Assembly (NCBI GenBank): GCA_963790095.1
Contig: CAWBNO010000008.1
Location: 1 to 64,000, forward strand
Reading direction: 5' to 3'
Length of the DNA: 64,000 nt
Source: JAAXQD01 sp963790095
GTDB taxonomy: Bacteria; Desulfobacterota; Desulfobacteria; Desulfobacterales; UBA11574
Shown here: one piece after another, positions 17,843 through 25,962 of the stretch
Position numbering within the stretch: position 1 is the first letter of the stretch
How the letters are laid out: the number at the start of each line of letters is the position of its first letter
Translations under genes and position numbers: made by a program
Notes under the pieces: model-generated
The model's input: only the letters and a program-made list of their open reading frames with translations
Databases searched by the model: none
Told to the model about the DNA's origin: nothing

Positions 17843-18750
17843 TGAAGAAAAATAAAGAGATTAATACTTCGACGTTTCGTCACCTTTATCCGTTTAAATC
17901 CCATTACATGGGCATAAACGGTCTGAATTATCATTTCCTCGATGAAGGACACGGTGACCCGGTTGTCATGATTCACGGGAATCCCACATGGTCGTTCTAT
18001 TACCGAAAACTGGTGGAAGGCCTGTCAGAGCGGTTCCGGACCGTTGTCCCGGATCATATGGGGTGCGGTCTGTCGGATAAACCGGATGTCCATGGATACG
18101 ATTACCGCCTCAAAAGCCGTGTCGACGATCTGGAAAACCTCCTCCATCACCTCAGGATCGATAAAAATGTTACCCTGGTGCTCCATGACTGGGGCGGGAT
18201 GATCGGCATGGCCTATGCATTGAGATATCCGGAAAGGATTCGTCGATTCGTCATTATGAACACCGCGGCCTTTCTTCCTCCCAAAGGCAAAACACTTCCC
18301 ATGAGACTTCGAATGATCCGAAATATCGAGCCCTTTGCAACTTTAGCCTTACTCGGCTTCAATCTTTTTGCCTACGGCGCCCTTTTTATGGCGCCCTACA
18401 AAAAGCTTCCAAAGGATGTAAAATCAGGCCTTATCGCTCCCTACAACAGCTGGAATAATAGAATTGCGATCTTGAAGTTCGTTCAGGATATTCCTGTAAA
18501 AGAAGCGGATCCGAGTTACCGCCTGGTCCGATATGTGGATGACAACCTGTATAAACTGCGTCACATTCCCATGCTCATCTGCTGGGGCGAACATGATTTC
18601 GTTTTTGATTCGGATTACCGATTGGAGTGGCAGCGTCGTTTCCCCGATGCAAAAGTGAAAAAGTTTAAAGATGCGGGTCACTATGTTCTCGAAGATGCGT
18701 CAGACAGAATTATTCCCCTGGTTAAGGACTTTCTGAAATATCATAGTTGA
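17842..18750 (+). CDS. oleB: OleB-like alpha/beta hydrolase (haloalkane dehalogenase family)
   Basis: 302 residues, alpha/beta hydrolase of the haloalkane dehalogenase class. It shows the oxyanion-hole segment IHGNPTWSFYYR, the nucleophile Asp in LHDWGGMIG near residue 115, and the catalytic His in AGHYVLEDA near 285. In olefin biosynthesis OleB decarboxylates the beta-lactone made by OleC. The ATG at 17842 overlaps the oleA stop (TAATG), so the two are co-translated. A true haloalkane dehalogenase would look similar, but the coupling to an OleA-like gene favours OleB. No oleC or oleD is in this window. Confidence 0.75.
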   Translation: MKKNKEINTSTFRHLYPFKSHYMGINGLNYHFLDEGHGDPVVMIHGNPTWSFYYRKLVEGLSERFRTVVPDHMGCGLSDKPDVHGYDYRLKSRVDDLENLLHHLRIDKNVTLVLHDWGGMIGMAYALRYPERIRRFVIMNTAAFLPPKGKTLPMRLRMIRNIEPFATLALLGFNLFAYGALFMAPYKKLPKDVKSGLIAPYNSWNNRIAILKFVQDIPVKEADPSYRLVRYVDDNLYKLRHIPMLICWGEHDFVFDSDYRLEWQRRFPDAKVKKFKDAGHYVLEDASDRIIPLVKDFLKYHS

Positions 18751-18780
18751 TTCTTCTTCCAACCGGTAATTATCCTTGAA

Positions 18781-18915
18781 ATCTATCTCAATGAAAATTT
18801 GCTGACAAAAGCTATTGTGAGAAACTTGACGGTTTCGAAAAAAGACCCAAGAGGTCGCCGTCCAAGGGATCCACGGGACGTGTTGGATGGAATATTGTGG
18901 CAAACATCCATTTAA
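18781..18915 (+). pseudogene. Transposase remnant (IS5-like N-terminal segment)
   Basis: This frame encodes KKDPRGRRPRDPRDVLDGIL followed by W, which resembles the N-terminal region of IS5-type transposases (Gly-Arg-Pro, Asp-Pro, VLDGILW). It has no start or ribosome-binding site and stops after 45 codons. No terminal inverted repeats are evident nearby. It lies between the convergent oleB and sbcC genes and is best read as a decayed insertion-sequence fragment. Confidence 0.45.
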
Positions 18916-19037
18916 AACTCTGCCTGGAATCAATTGTCAAATATCGGACATAGCTGAAGACGCTGCCGATCATCTGGAACTTGTTACCTTGAAAAAGGGG
19001 CGAATTTTAGTTTAATTTTATTCTGGTACTCTGCAAT

Positions 19038-22000
19038 TTATGCCACCACCTCTAAACGACTCACCCCACCGGCAACCTTGTTTATCCGTATTTTGGTTGG
19101 AATTTCCTCCTCGAGGCGTTTCACATGGGAAATAATGCCCACCAGTTTGCCGTTTCTTTTCAAATTCTTGAGGGTGGAAACGACCTTGTATAAGGTTTCG
19201 TCATCCAGGTAACCGAAGCCCTCGTCCACAAAAAGAGACTCTATTTTTCTGCCGTTGCAGGCAATATCCGAAAGCCCCAGCGCCATGGCAAGGCTCACCA
19301 GGAAGGTTTCGCCGCCGGACAGGGTTTGGGTGGATCTTCGTTCCCTTTGATGAAAAACGTCCTCGATTTCCAACCCCAGACCATTTTCTTCACAACGTCT
19401 CAAACGATAACGGCCTCTCAGTTCTTCGAGTTGCCGGTTGCTCTGTTCGAGCAAACGTTCCAGCACAAGTTCTTGGGTCCGCCTTTTGATATCGGCCTCG
19501 CCAGCCGATTCAAAGAACTCTTTTTCATCGTGTAATCGGCGGCATATTATTTTTTGTTCTTCGAGTTGCCGTAACCGCAGCTCGTACTCTTTTTCCATCG
19601 TTTTCTGATGCTCCAGCCGATCCCAAGCGGCGGTGAGCGCTTCGCTCAATTCATCCTTTCGTCTCCTCGCTTCCTGGATCTGCAGGCTTAGGTCTTCTGG
19701 AAATTCGCCGGCCCCTTCCGTTATCCCCTGTTCGTCGAAGTCTTTTTGTATGGCATCTAAATTAGACGCAAAATCGGCGATCTCGCAGTCTATGGCTTCC
19801 TGTTGATGCTCGAGGGTCTGCCGTTCTTCGAGGCGCAACCGGCTGTTTTGGGCGTCTGCCAAGGACGTGAAACCCGAAGCAACCGCATGGATCGAAAGAT
19901 TTTGTTCAAGATCTTCACACGCTTTTTGAATGTCCCGGAGTTTTTTTTCTGCAACCTGTTTCAACCGCAGTTTTTCCGTCAGGGCTTGCTGCACCTGCTG
20001 GATTTCCTGCCGGATGTTCTCGACGGCGTCTTTCTCTGTCTGAATCTTTTTTTCCGTCTCCTGTTTTTCTTGAATCGGGTCTCCGGTTCCGAATGCCGTC
20101 TGTCTTTGGTTTTTCAGCGCATTTAAAGCCCCTTGGCGGGTGTTAATCCGTTTTTCCAGATCATCGGCTTCCGTTTTCAACCGGTCGCGTTTCTGGGGCA
20201 ATGCCCCGGATCTGTTTTTCAACGCAATGGCCTGTTCTTTCAGCTCGTTTTGAGCCTTGAGATGGTTGAAGAATTCGGTCCTTTTTGCTTCCAGTCGTCG
20301 ATTCAGTTCACTCTCTGTTCCCGGATCCGGAACTTTTTCCTTGAACATCTCGAGATGCGGCTGAAGGTTTCTTAATATCTCTGCTTCCGTTTGTCTGAGA
20401 TTCTGAGTTTCCTGTTGTAGTGAAGACAAACTGTTTCGGCGAACATTTAAATCAATTTCAAGTTGCTCCGAAACAGTTTGCTTTTCGGATAATTTTGCCG
20501 AATGCTTTTGAACGGCCAGATCATTTTTTCCGGTCTTCTTATGATGTTTTCGAATTTTTTTAAGTCGGGCCCCTTGCCTTCGAACATCCTTTTTCAGTGA
20601 CCGAATCGATGTCTTCACCAAATGCCGATCCCCGATGGCCCATTCGGCTCCGGTGGCCTGACACAGAAGGTTCCATTTCTTTTGCATTTCCACCAGGGGG
20701 TCATGCTGCGCTTTGAGTCCGGCAATCTGGTCCGAAAGCGTTTTGAGTCGACTCTGGATTTTATTCAGCGTATTCTCCTGGGCTTGAAGCGCCTCGGCTG
20801 TTTCTTTCCCAAACGACGGACCAGCAGTCACATACGGATGATCCAGCGAACCACAGAGGGGGCACGGTTCTTTATCTTTAAGCTGCCGTCTGCAGGGTTC
20901 GAACCTGACCGTATTTTTGATGACGGACAGGCGGTTGTTTTCCCGTTCGAATATTTTCAGAACCTCGGCGTGTTCCTCCTCGGCTTTTTTCAGCGCCCTT
21001 TCCAAGGCTTCCCCGTTTCCGGCTTCCTGTTTGGCATAGGTCTTTGCGATCTTAAGCATCGATTGATAGTTTTTCAGCCGATCTTTCTGTCCGCCATAGA
21101 TCTTTTCAAGATCTTTCAGGGTTCCGTCACCCAAGAGGGCTGTCAGCGCTTTGTTCTGTTCAGCCTGTCGGGCCTTGACTTTCTCCGCCTTGTTCCGGAA
21201 TTTTTCGAGTTTGCGTGCCGTTTTCATCAACAATGAAGATGCTTTTCTTTCAGCCTTCACAGCGGACTTCTGTTGACCGGGGTGTGCCGATATTGTTTGA
21301 CGGATCGATTGTAATTTTTCGAGACCGTCCTTTATGACGGGGATCCGTTTTACCAGTTCTTCATATTCGGGATGTTCCTCCAGCCAGCGTTCCATATCCT
21401 TTTGGCGGGTTTCATTTTCTGCGATTTTCTGCTTTATGGCCTGCTGTTCCTGAAATGTCTTGGTCTGTTCATCTTCAACTGTCGCCTGTCGCTCCATCAA
21501 TTTTCCAACCGAATCGGTTGCCGCCCCAATCTCCTTCTCGATTTCCAGGGTCTTTTCAACCAACGCCCGTCGTTGGGACCATGCTTTTTGCGCCCGATCC
21601 AGTTCAAGGGCATGAATCCCTTCCTTTTCCTTCAATCCGTTATGTCGATCTTCCAGATCTGCGATTTCCCTTTCAAATCCTTTTAGCGCATCCAAATCCT
21701 TGGTGGTTTCGGATTTCCAGTTGTCCAGTCGGTCCATTTCTTCTTGAAACGGTGCGGCAGCCATGGCCTTTTTTAGCCGTTGAAAATCGGAATCCATCTG
21801 GCTTTTTCGGTACCGAGCCTCTTCGATGGCGTTTTGCTTCTCCTGGTATTTTTTTTGCAACTGATCGTAGCGTTTGCGTTGGTTTTCCTTTTCGTTCAAT
21901 GTGAGAATTCGTCCATCGGCCTCATTAAAATCTTCTTCCAGATGCTGAACCGTTTCCTCAAGATTTTCAACCTCCCGCCGCTGCATCAACGGAAAATCTT

Positions 22001-22613
22001 GAATCTCTTCTTCGAGTGCTTGAAGTTTTTTATCTGCTGTTTCAGCGTTTTCAACGGCAGCTTTCAAAACTTCGGAGAATATGTCTTTGCCGACAATTTT
22101 ATCCAATATTTCAGCGCGTTCATTATCGAGGGCATTCAGAAATGCGCTGAACTCACCCTGAACCAACATAATCGATCGGGAAAAACGCTTAAAATCGAGA
22201 CCGGTGAGCGCTTCGATACGGTGGCGAACCGTGCTGATCTTGTCTTCGAGGAGCCGTTCTTTTCCGTTCATTTCGAACAGTTTCATTTCCGGGGGAAGGG
22301 TTTTCCCTTGGGCGCAGCGCAGAGACCAGGTGGAGCGGTAAACATTCCCATTTACTGAAAATGTCACCATGGAAAAGCAGCGAGAGGTCTGATTGCTCAT
22401 GATCTGTTCGGGTGAATTTTTAAGCCGGGCGGTCTCGCCGTAAATTCCAAGTGAAACCGCATCAAAAATAGTGGTCTTCCCTGACCCGTTGGGGCCGGTA
22501 ATTGCAAACAGCCCGGATTCCTTGAGCGGAGACCGGTCAAAATGAATTTCCCATTCACCTTTTAACGTATTTATATTTTTGAACCGGACGTTTAATATTT
22601 TCATTGTTCTCAC
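19038..22613 (-). CDS. sbcC: SbcC-type nuclease ATPase (Rad50 homologue)
   Basis: 1191 residues with split ABC-ATPase halves. Walker A (GPNGSGKTT) is near residue 40, the ABC signature (TLSGGETFLVSLAMALGL) near 1090 and Walker B (SLFVDEGFGYLD) near 1125. Long coiled coils flank a zinc hook (CPLCGS) at about residue 585. SbcC with SbcD nuclease cleaves hairpins and processes DNA ends during repair. The partner sbcD, usually the adjacent gene, is not next to it: upstream is divergent corA and downstream the oleB end. The start may be GTG at 22613 or ATG nine bases later. Confidence 0.92.
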   Translation of the reverse strand: MRTMKILNVRFKNINTLKGEWEIHFDRSPLKESGLFAITGPNGSGKTTIFDAVSLGIYGETARLKNSPEQIMSNQTSRCFSMVTFSVNGNVYRSTWSLRCAQGKTLPPEMKLFEMNGKERLLEDKISTVRHRIEALTGLDFKRFSRSIMLVQGEFSAFLNALDNERAEILDKIVGKDIFSEVLKAAVENAETADKKLQALEEEIQDFPLMQRREVENLEETVQHLEEDFNEADGRILTLNEKENQRKRYDQLQKKYQEKQNAIEEARYRKSQMDSDFQRLKKAMAAAPFQEEMDRLDNWKSETTKDLDALKGFEREIADLEDRHNGLKEKEGIHALELDRAQKAWSQRRALVEKTLEIEKEIGAATDSVGKLMERQATVEDEQTKTFQEQQAIKQKIAENETRQKDMERWLEEHPEYEELVKRIPVIKDGLEKLQSIRQTISAHPGQQKSAVKAERKASSLLMKTARKLEKFRNKAEKVKARQAEQNKALTALLGDGTLKDLEKIYGGQKDRLKNYQSMLKIAKTYAKQEAGNGEALERALKKAEEEHAEVLKIFERENNRLSVIKNTVRFEPCRRQLKDKEPCPLCGSLDHPYVTAGPSFGKETAEALQAQENTLNKIQSRLKTLSDQIAGLKAQHDPLVEMQKKWNLLCQATGAEWAIGDRHLVKTSIRSLKKDVRRQGARLKKIRKHHKKTGKNDLAVQKHSAKLSEKQTVSEQLEIDLNVRRNSLSSLQQETQNLRQTEAEILRNLQPHLEMFKEKVPDPGTESELNRRLEAKRTEFFNHLKAQNELKEQAIALKNRSGALPQKRDRLKTEADDLEKRINTRQGALNALKNQRQTAFGTGDPIQEKQETEKKIQTEKDAVENIRQEIQQVQQALTEKLRLKQVAEKKLRDIQKACEDLEQNLSIHAVASGFTSLADAQNSRLRLEERQTLEHQQEAIDCEIADFASNLDAIQKDFDEQGITEGAGEFPEDLSLQIQEARRRKDELSEALTAAWDRLEHQKTMEKEYELRLRQLEEQKIICRRLHDEKEFFESAGEADIKRRTQELVLERLLEQSNRQLEELRGRYRLRRCEENGLGLEIEDVFHQRERRSTQTLSGGETFLVSLAMALGLSDIACNGRKIESLFVDEGFGYLDDETLYKVVSTLKNLKRNGKLVGIISHVKRLEEEIPTKIRINKVAGGVSRLEVVA

Positions 22614-22823
22614 TCGCTTTCGTTGTGGGCATCCGTATCGTCCTACGAAATGGAAATGATCCCTTAATTGATCGCAAAGTTTAAAACAGAATTTCTAACA
22701 TAAACACCTTTGCGTGTCAAAAGCCCAAAGCACAAAAAATTTGTTGCCCATTGGGTTAAAAAATCGTAAAATTTATCCAAAATTGTCGAACTAATCGCTT
22801 TACATTCCAAAAGGAATCATGCC

Positions 22824-22941
22824 ATGCCGAGATTTATAAAAAGACGGTCCAGGAAAATGGGGGATTCCCCAGGCACTCTGGTCCATATCGGGGAACAGAA
22901 GACAGATGAAACCCAAATTAGCCTGATCGACTACGATGTGC
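22824..22941 (+). pseudogene. corA: CorA N-terminal segment in shifted frame
   Basis: ATG at 22824 follows AAGGA and encodes about 39 residues (MPRFIKRRSRKMGDSPGTLV...) typical of the start of CorA-family transporters. An extra C at 22941 throws the frame off; dropping it joins LIDYDV to EHLQEKEL of the main frame. The native protein would be about 354 residues starting here. Confidence 0.75.
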
Positions 22942-23889
22942 GAACATTTGCAGGAAAAGGAACTCGACAGCATTGAAGCGGCCTTCCCCCTTAAAGATTT
23001 GCCCACGGTTACCTGGATAAACATCGACGGTCTTCATGAAATAGACGTTATCGAAAAAACCGGCCAATACTTTAACATTCACCCGCTGGTTCTGGAGGAC
23101 ATTTTAAATACCGGCCAGCGTCCCAAATCCGAAGAATTCGAGGATTTCATCTTCGTTGTCCTAAAAATGCTCTATTACAACGAAAATGGCGAAGAATTAA
23201 ATTCGGAGCAGATCAGCCTGATTTTCGGACGTAATTTTTTGATTTCATTCCAGGAGATCCAGGGCGATGTTTTCAAGAACGTTAGAGAAAGAATCCGAAA
23301 ACCCAATACCCGGATTCGAAAAGCAGGTTGTGATTACCTCGCCTATGCCTTGATTGATGCCATTGTCGATCATTATTTTCTGATTCTTGAAACCCTGGGT
23401 GAAAACATTGAAATTCTCGAAGAGGAGCTCATTGAAAATCCCACCAGCAAGACCATGGAAACCATTCATGGTCTGAAACGAGAAATGATATACCTGCGCA
23501 AACAAATCTGGCCGATCCGGGAAATCATCAACAATCTGGTCAAGGGGGACTCTTCCCTGATCGGAGAGCCAACCCATTTATACTTCAGAGACGTTTACGA
23601 TCATACCATTCAGATCATCGATACCATTGAATCTTTCCGGGACATCCTTGGGGGCATGCTGGATATGTACCTGTCCGCTGTCAGCAATAAAATGAACGAG
23701 GTGATGAAGGTTTTGACGATCATTGCCACCATATTTATTCCCATCACCTTTGTCGCCGGAATTTACGGCATGAATTTCAAGTTTATTCCGGAACTCGAAT
23801 GGCGATGGGGATACTTGATGTTCTGGGGCATTATTGCTCTGGTGGTGGGGGTTATGACCACCTATTTCAAAAAAAAGAAATGGATATAA
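22936..23889 (+). CDS. corA: Magnesium/cobalt transporter CorA (frameshifted near its N terminus)
   Basis: Main frame of a CorA-type channel. It has the cytoplasmic alpha/beta domain with TVTWINIDGL, the long stalk helix, two C-terminal transmembrane helices (about residues 255-275 and 290-310) and the diagnostic Gly-Met-Asn motif in GIYGMNFKF. The positively charged tail KKKKWI is typical. CorA is a homopentamer importing Mg2+ or exporting/importing Co2+. The apparent ATG at 22936 is an artefact of the frameshift at 22941; the genuine start is at 22824. It is divergent from sbcC. Confidence 0.88.
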   Translation: MCEHLQEKELDSIEAAFPLKDLPTVTWINIDGLHEIDVIEKTGQYFNIHPLVLEDILNTGQRPKSEEFEDFIFVVLKMLYYNENGEELNSEQISLIFGRNFLISFQEIQGDVFKNVRERIRKPNTRIRKAGCDYLAYALIDAIVDHYFLILETLGENIEILEEELIENPTSKTMETIHGLKREMIYLRKQIWPIREIINNLVKGDSSLIGEPTHLYFRDVYDHTIQIIDTIESFRDILGGMLDMYLSAVSNKMNEVMKVLTIIATIFIPITFVAGIYGMNFKFIPELEWRWGYLMFWGIIALVVGVMTTYFKKKKWI

Positions 23890-23953
23890 TTGGGTTGGCG
23901 TGTCGAAATCCCATAAAGGGTTCGATACCCATGATACCTAAAGGAGAATTCCA

Positions 23954-24262
23954 ATGATCCGAGATAAATCAAGTCAAAAACGAGGCCGGCGCAAGGTCGT
24001 TTTTTCCCTGGACGCCCCCGGTGCCGGCAAGGTCATTTTGATGGGAGATTTCAACCGATGGAACCCGAAAATTCACCCCATGAAAAAAGATCCCGGCGGC
24101 ATGTGGAAAAAGATTACCATGCTGTATCCTGGGAGATACGAATATCGGTTCCAGGTCGATGGTCAATGGGAAAATGACCCCGCAAATCATCGGACGTGTC
24201 CCAATCGTTTCGGTACGTACAATAACGTGGTCATTGTCCCTCGGACCCAATCTTCTAAGTAG
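23954..24262 (+). CDS. CBM48-type glycogen-binding domain protein
   Basis: 102 residues forming a single early-set (isoamylase N-terminal, CBM48) beta-sandwich. It contains VFSLDAPGAGKVILMGDFN and later YEYRFQVDGQWENDP, the pattern seen in AMPK-beta and glycogen-associated proteins. No catalytic domain is attached. It probably binds alpha-glucan or recruits a partner enzyme. A glycosyltransferase follows on the same strand. Start after AAAGGAG. Confidence 0.85.
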   Translation: MIRDKSSQKRGRRKVVFSLDAPGAGKVILMGDFNRWNPKIHPMKKDPGGMWKKITMLYPGRYEYRFQVDGQWENDPANHRTCPNRFGTYNNVVIVPRTQSSK

Positions 24263-24344
24263 TGTCCATCCACAATTGTTAAATGGGCACATTGCGTTTC
24301 CAATTCATAAATGAGCAGTTTTTTTCCGGATCAAGGCCGCACAA

Positions 24345-24409
24345 GGGTTTTCGGTTCCCGCAAAGCGGGACAGGAAGGCAACCTCCCTGTCTGCCGCAGC
24401 CGGAAACCC
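24345..24409. ncRNA. Strong three-way-junction structure, function unknown
   Basis: A 10-bp outer stem (24345-24354 with 24400-24409, one G-U pair) encloses two hairpins: 24355-24370 (CCCGC, AAA loop, GCGGG) and 24369-24391 (GACAGGaAGG with CCTcCCTGTC). It lies in the 243-bp space between the CBM48 gene and the glycosyltransferase start. It could be a leader RNA or a DNA repeat. It does not match a riboswitch consensus that I can name. Confidence 0.4.
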
Positions 24410-24505
24410 GCGGAGAATGCGGATCCGGGCAAAAAGGGCCATTTATGGATGGAAACTAAGAAAAATCCAATTCAGTCAAATTTACCCGGGAGGTCAACGC
24501 CCAAG

Positions 24506-25768
24506 ATGAAACGAAATATCGGATTTGTTTCGACACGTTTTTCCGGAACGGACGGCGTCACGCTGGAAGCCAGCAAATGGGCGGAAGTATTTAAAGATGA
24601 CGGACACAGGTGCTTCTGGTTTGCCGGAGAACTGGAACGAGATCCCTCAAAAAGCTTGCTGGTTCCCGAAGCCCATTTCCAGCATGCACAAACCCGATGG
24701 ATCAACGAAAACGTCTTTGGCAGGAAGGGGCGCAAATCTTCGGTCACGGACACGATTCACGCCCTCAAAACCCTCTTGAAGATTCGGCTGCAGGAATTCA
24801 TCGAACAGTTCAAGATCGATCTTCTGGTGGTGGAAAATGCGCTGACCATACCCATGCACATTCCTCTGGGTGTTGCCCTGACGGAATACATTGCAGAAAC
24901 CCTGATTCCCACCATTGCACATCATCATGATTTTTACTGGGAAAGGACCCGGTTTTCAGTCAATGCCGTGGGAGACTACCTCCGAATGGCATTTCCGCCG
25001 AATCTCCCCAATATCGGACATGTGGTCATCAATTCCGAAGCCCAGGAAGAACTGGCGCTCCGGACGGGAATTTCGTCGACCATCATCCCCAATGTTCTGG
25101 ACTTTGAAAATCCGCCCATGGTGAATGATAAAAGTGCCATGGATTTAAGACAGTTGATCGGCCTGACCCCCGACGATGTTATGATTTTACAGCCCACCCG
25201 CATCATCCAGAGAAAAGGTATCGAGCATGCCGTTGAACTGGTCAAGGAGCTCAAGGACCCCCGGTACAAACTGGTAATTTCCCATGAAGCCGGTGACGAG
25301 GGGCATGATTACGCCGAATGGCTCAAAGAAGACGCCCGCAGCCAGGGGGTGGATTTGCGTCTGTTCAATGTCCATATTTCGGATCCTTACATGGACCAAC
25401 AGAAAAAGGAAAACCGATACACACTCTGGGATATCTATCCCCATGCCGATTTTATCACGTATCCCAGTCTGTATGAGGGGTTCGGCAATGCGTTTTTGGA
25501 AGCCATCTATTTTAAAAAACCGCTGCTCATCAATCGTTACGCAATATTTGTCCGGGATATCGAGCCCCAAGGGTTCGATCTGGCGGTCATGGACGGTTAT
25601 TTGACCCAAAAAACCATCCGGAGCGTCAAAGAAATCCTTGAATCACCGGAGCGCAGGAAAAAAATGGTCGATCACAACTACAAAATCGCAACCCGTCATT
25701 ATTCCTTTGCCGTACTCAGGAAATGCCTGAGAACTCTTTTGGTCAATTTCTTCGGCATCAATACCTAA
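24506..25768 (+). CDS. GT4-family glycosyltransferase
   Basis: 420 residues from ATG 24506. Two Rossmann-like domains of the GT-B fold: the N-terminal part starts IGFVSTRFSGTDGVTLEA, and the C-terminal part has LQPTRIIQRKGIEHAVELV and YPSLYEGFGNAFLEAI, the nucleotide-sugar-binding Glu motif of family 4. The frame is open upstream to 24311, but that stretch overlaps a stable RNA-like structure and lacks a ribosome-binding site. The sugar donor and acceptor cannot be told. The CBM48 neighbour hints at glucan metabolism. Confidence 0.82.
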   Translation: MKRNIGFVSTRFSGTDGVTLEASKWAEVFKDDGHRCFWFAGELERDPSKSLLVPEAHFQHAQTRWINENVFGRKGRKSSVTDTIHALKTLLKIRLQEFIEQFKIDLLVVENALTIPMHIPLGVALTEYIAETLIPTIAHHHDFYWERTRFSVNAVGDYLRMAFPPNLPNIGHVVINSEAQEELALRTGISSTIIPNVLDFENPPMVNDKSAMDLRQLIGLTPDDVMILQPTRIIQRKGIEHAVELVKELKDPRYKLVISHEAGDEGHDYAEWLKEDARSQGVDLRLFNVHISDPYMDQQKKENRYTLWDIYPHADFITYPSLYEGFGNAFLEAIYFKKPLLINRYAIFVRDIEPQGFDLAVMDGYLTQKTIRSVKEILESPERRKKMVDHNYKIATRHYSFAVLRKCLRTLLVNFFGINT

Positions 25769-25962
25769 CCCATGCTCTCTAAGAGACATTTTCTGGTTGG
25801 CAACACGTTGGCTTTTTAGAATCATCCCCAAAAGGGTCGATGATTTTGAAAGAATTCAAAGGGTCTCACTTGAAATTTCTATGAAGCCGGACGGCATCGA
25901 AAAACTCGACCCTTACATAGGCCCTTGGTTTACTTGGACGGTCCGGTGTCGTTATCCAGAGC

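Noticed and set aside
20622..21236. 204-codon antisense frame inside sbcC
   Set aside because: Complement of a coiled-coil coding region; no start context.
24345..24409. c-di-GMP (GEMM) riboswitch
   Set aside because: GGGAC and GCAAAG-like pieces are present, but the order and loop sequences do not fit the consensus.
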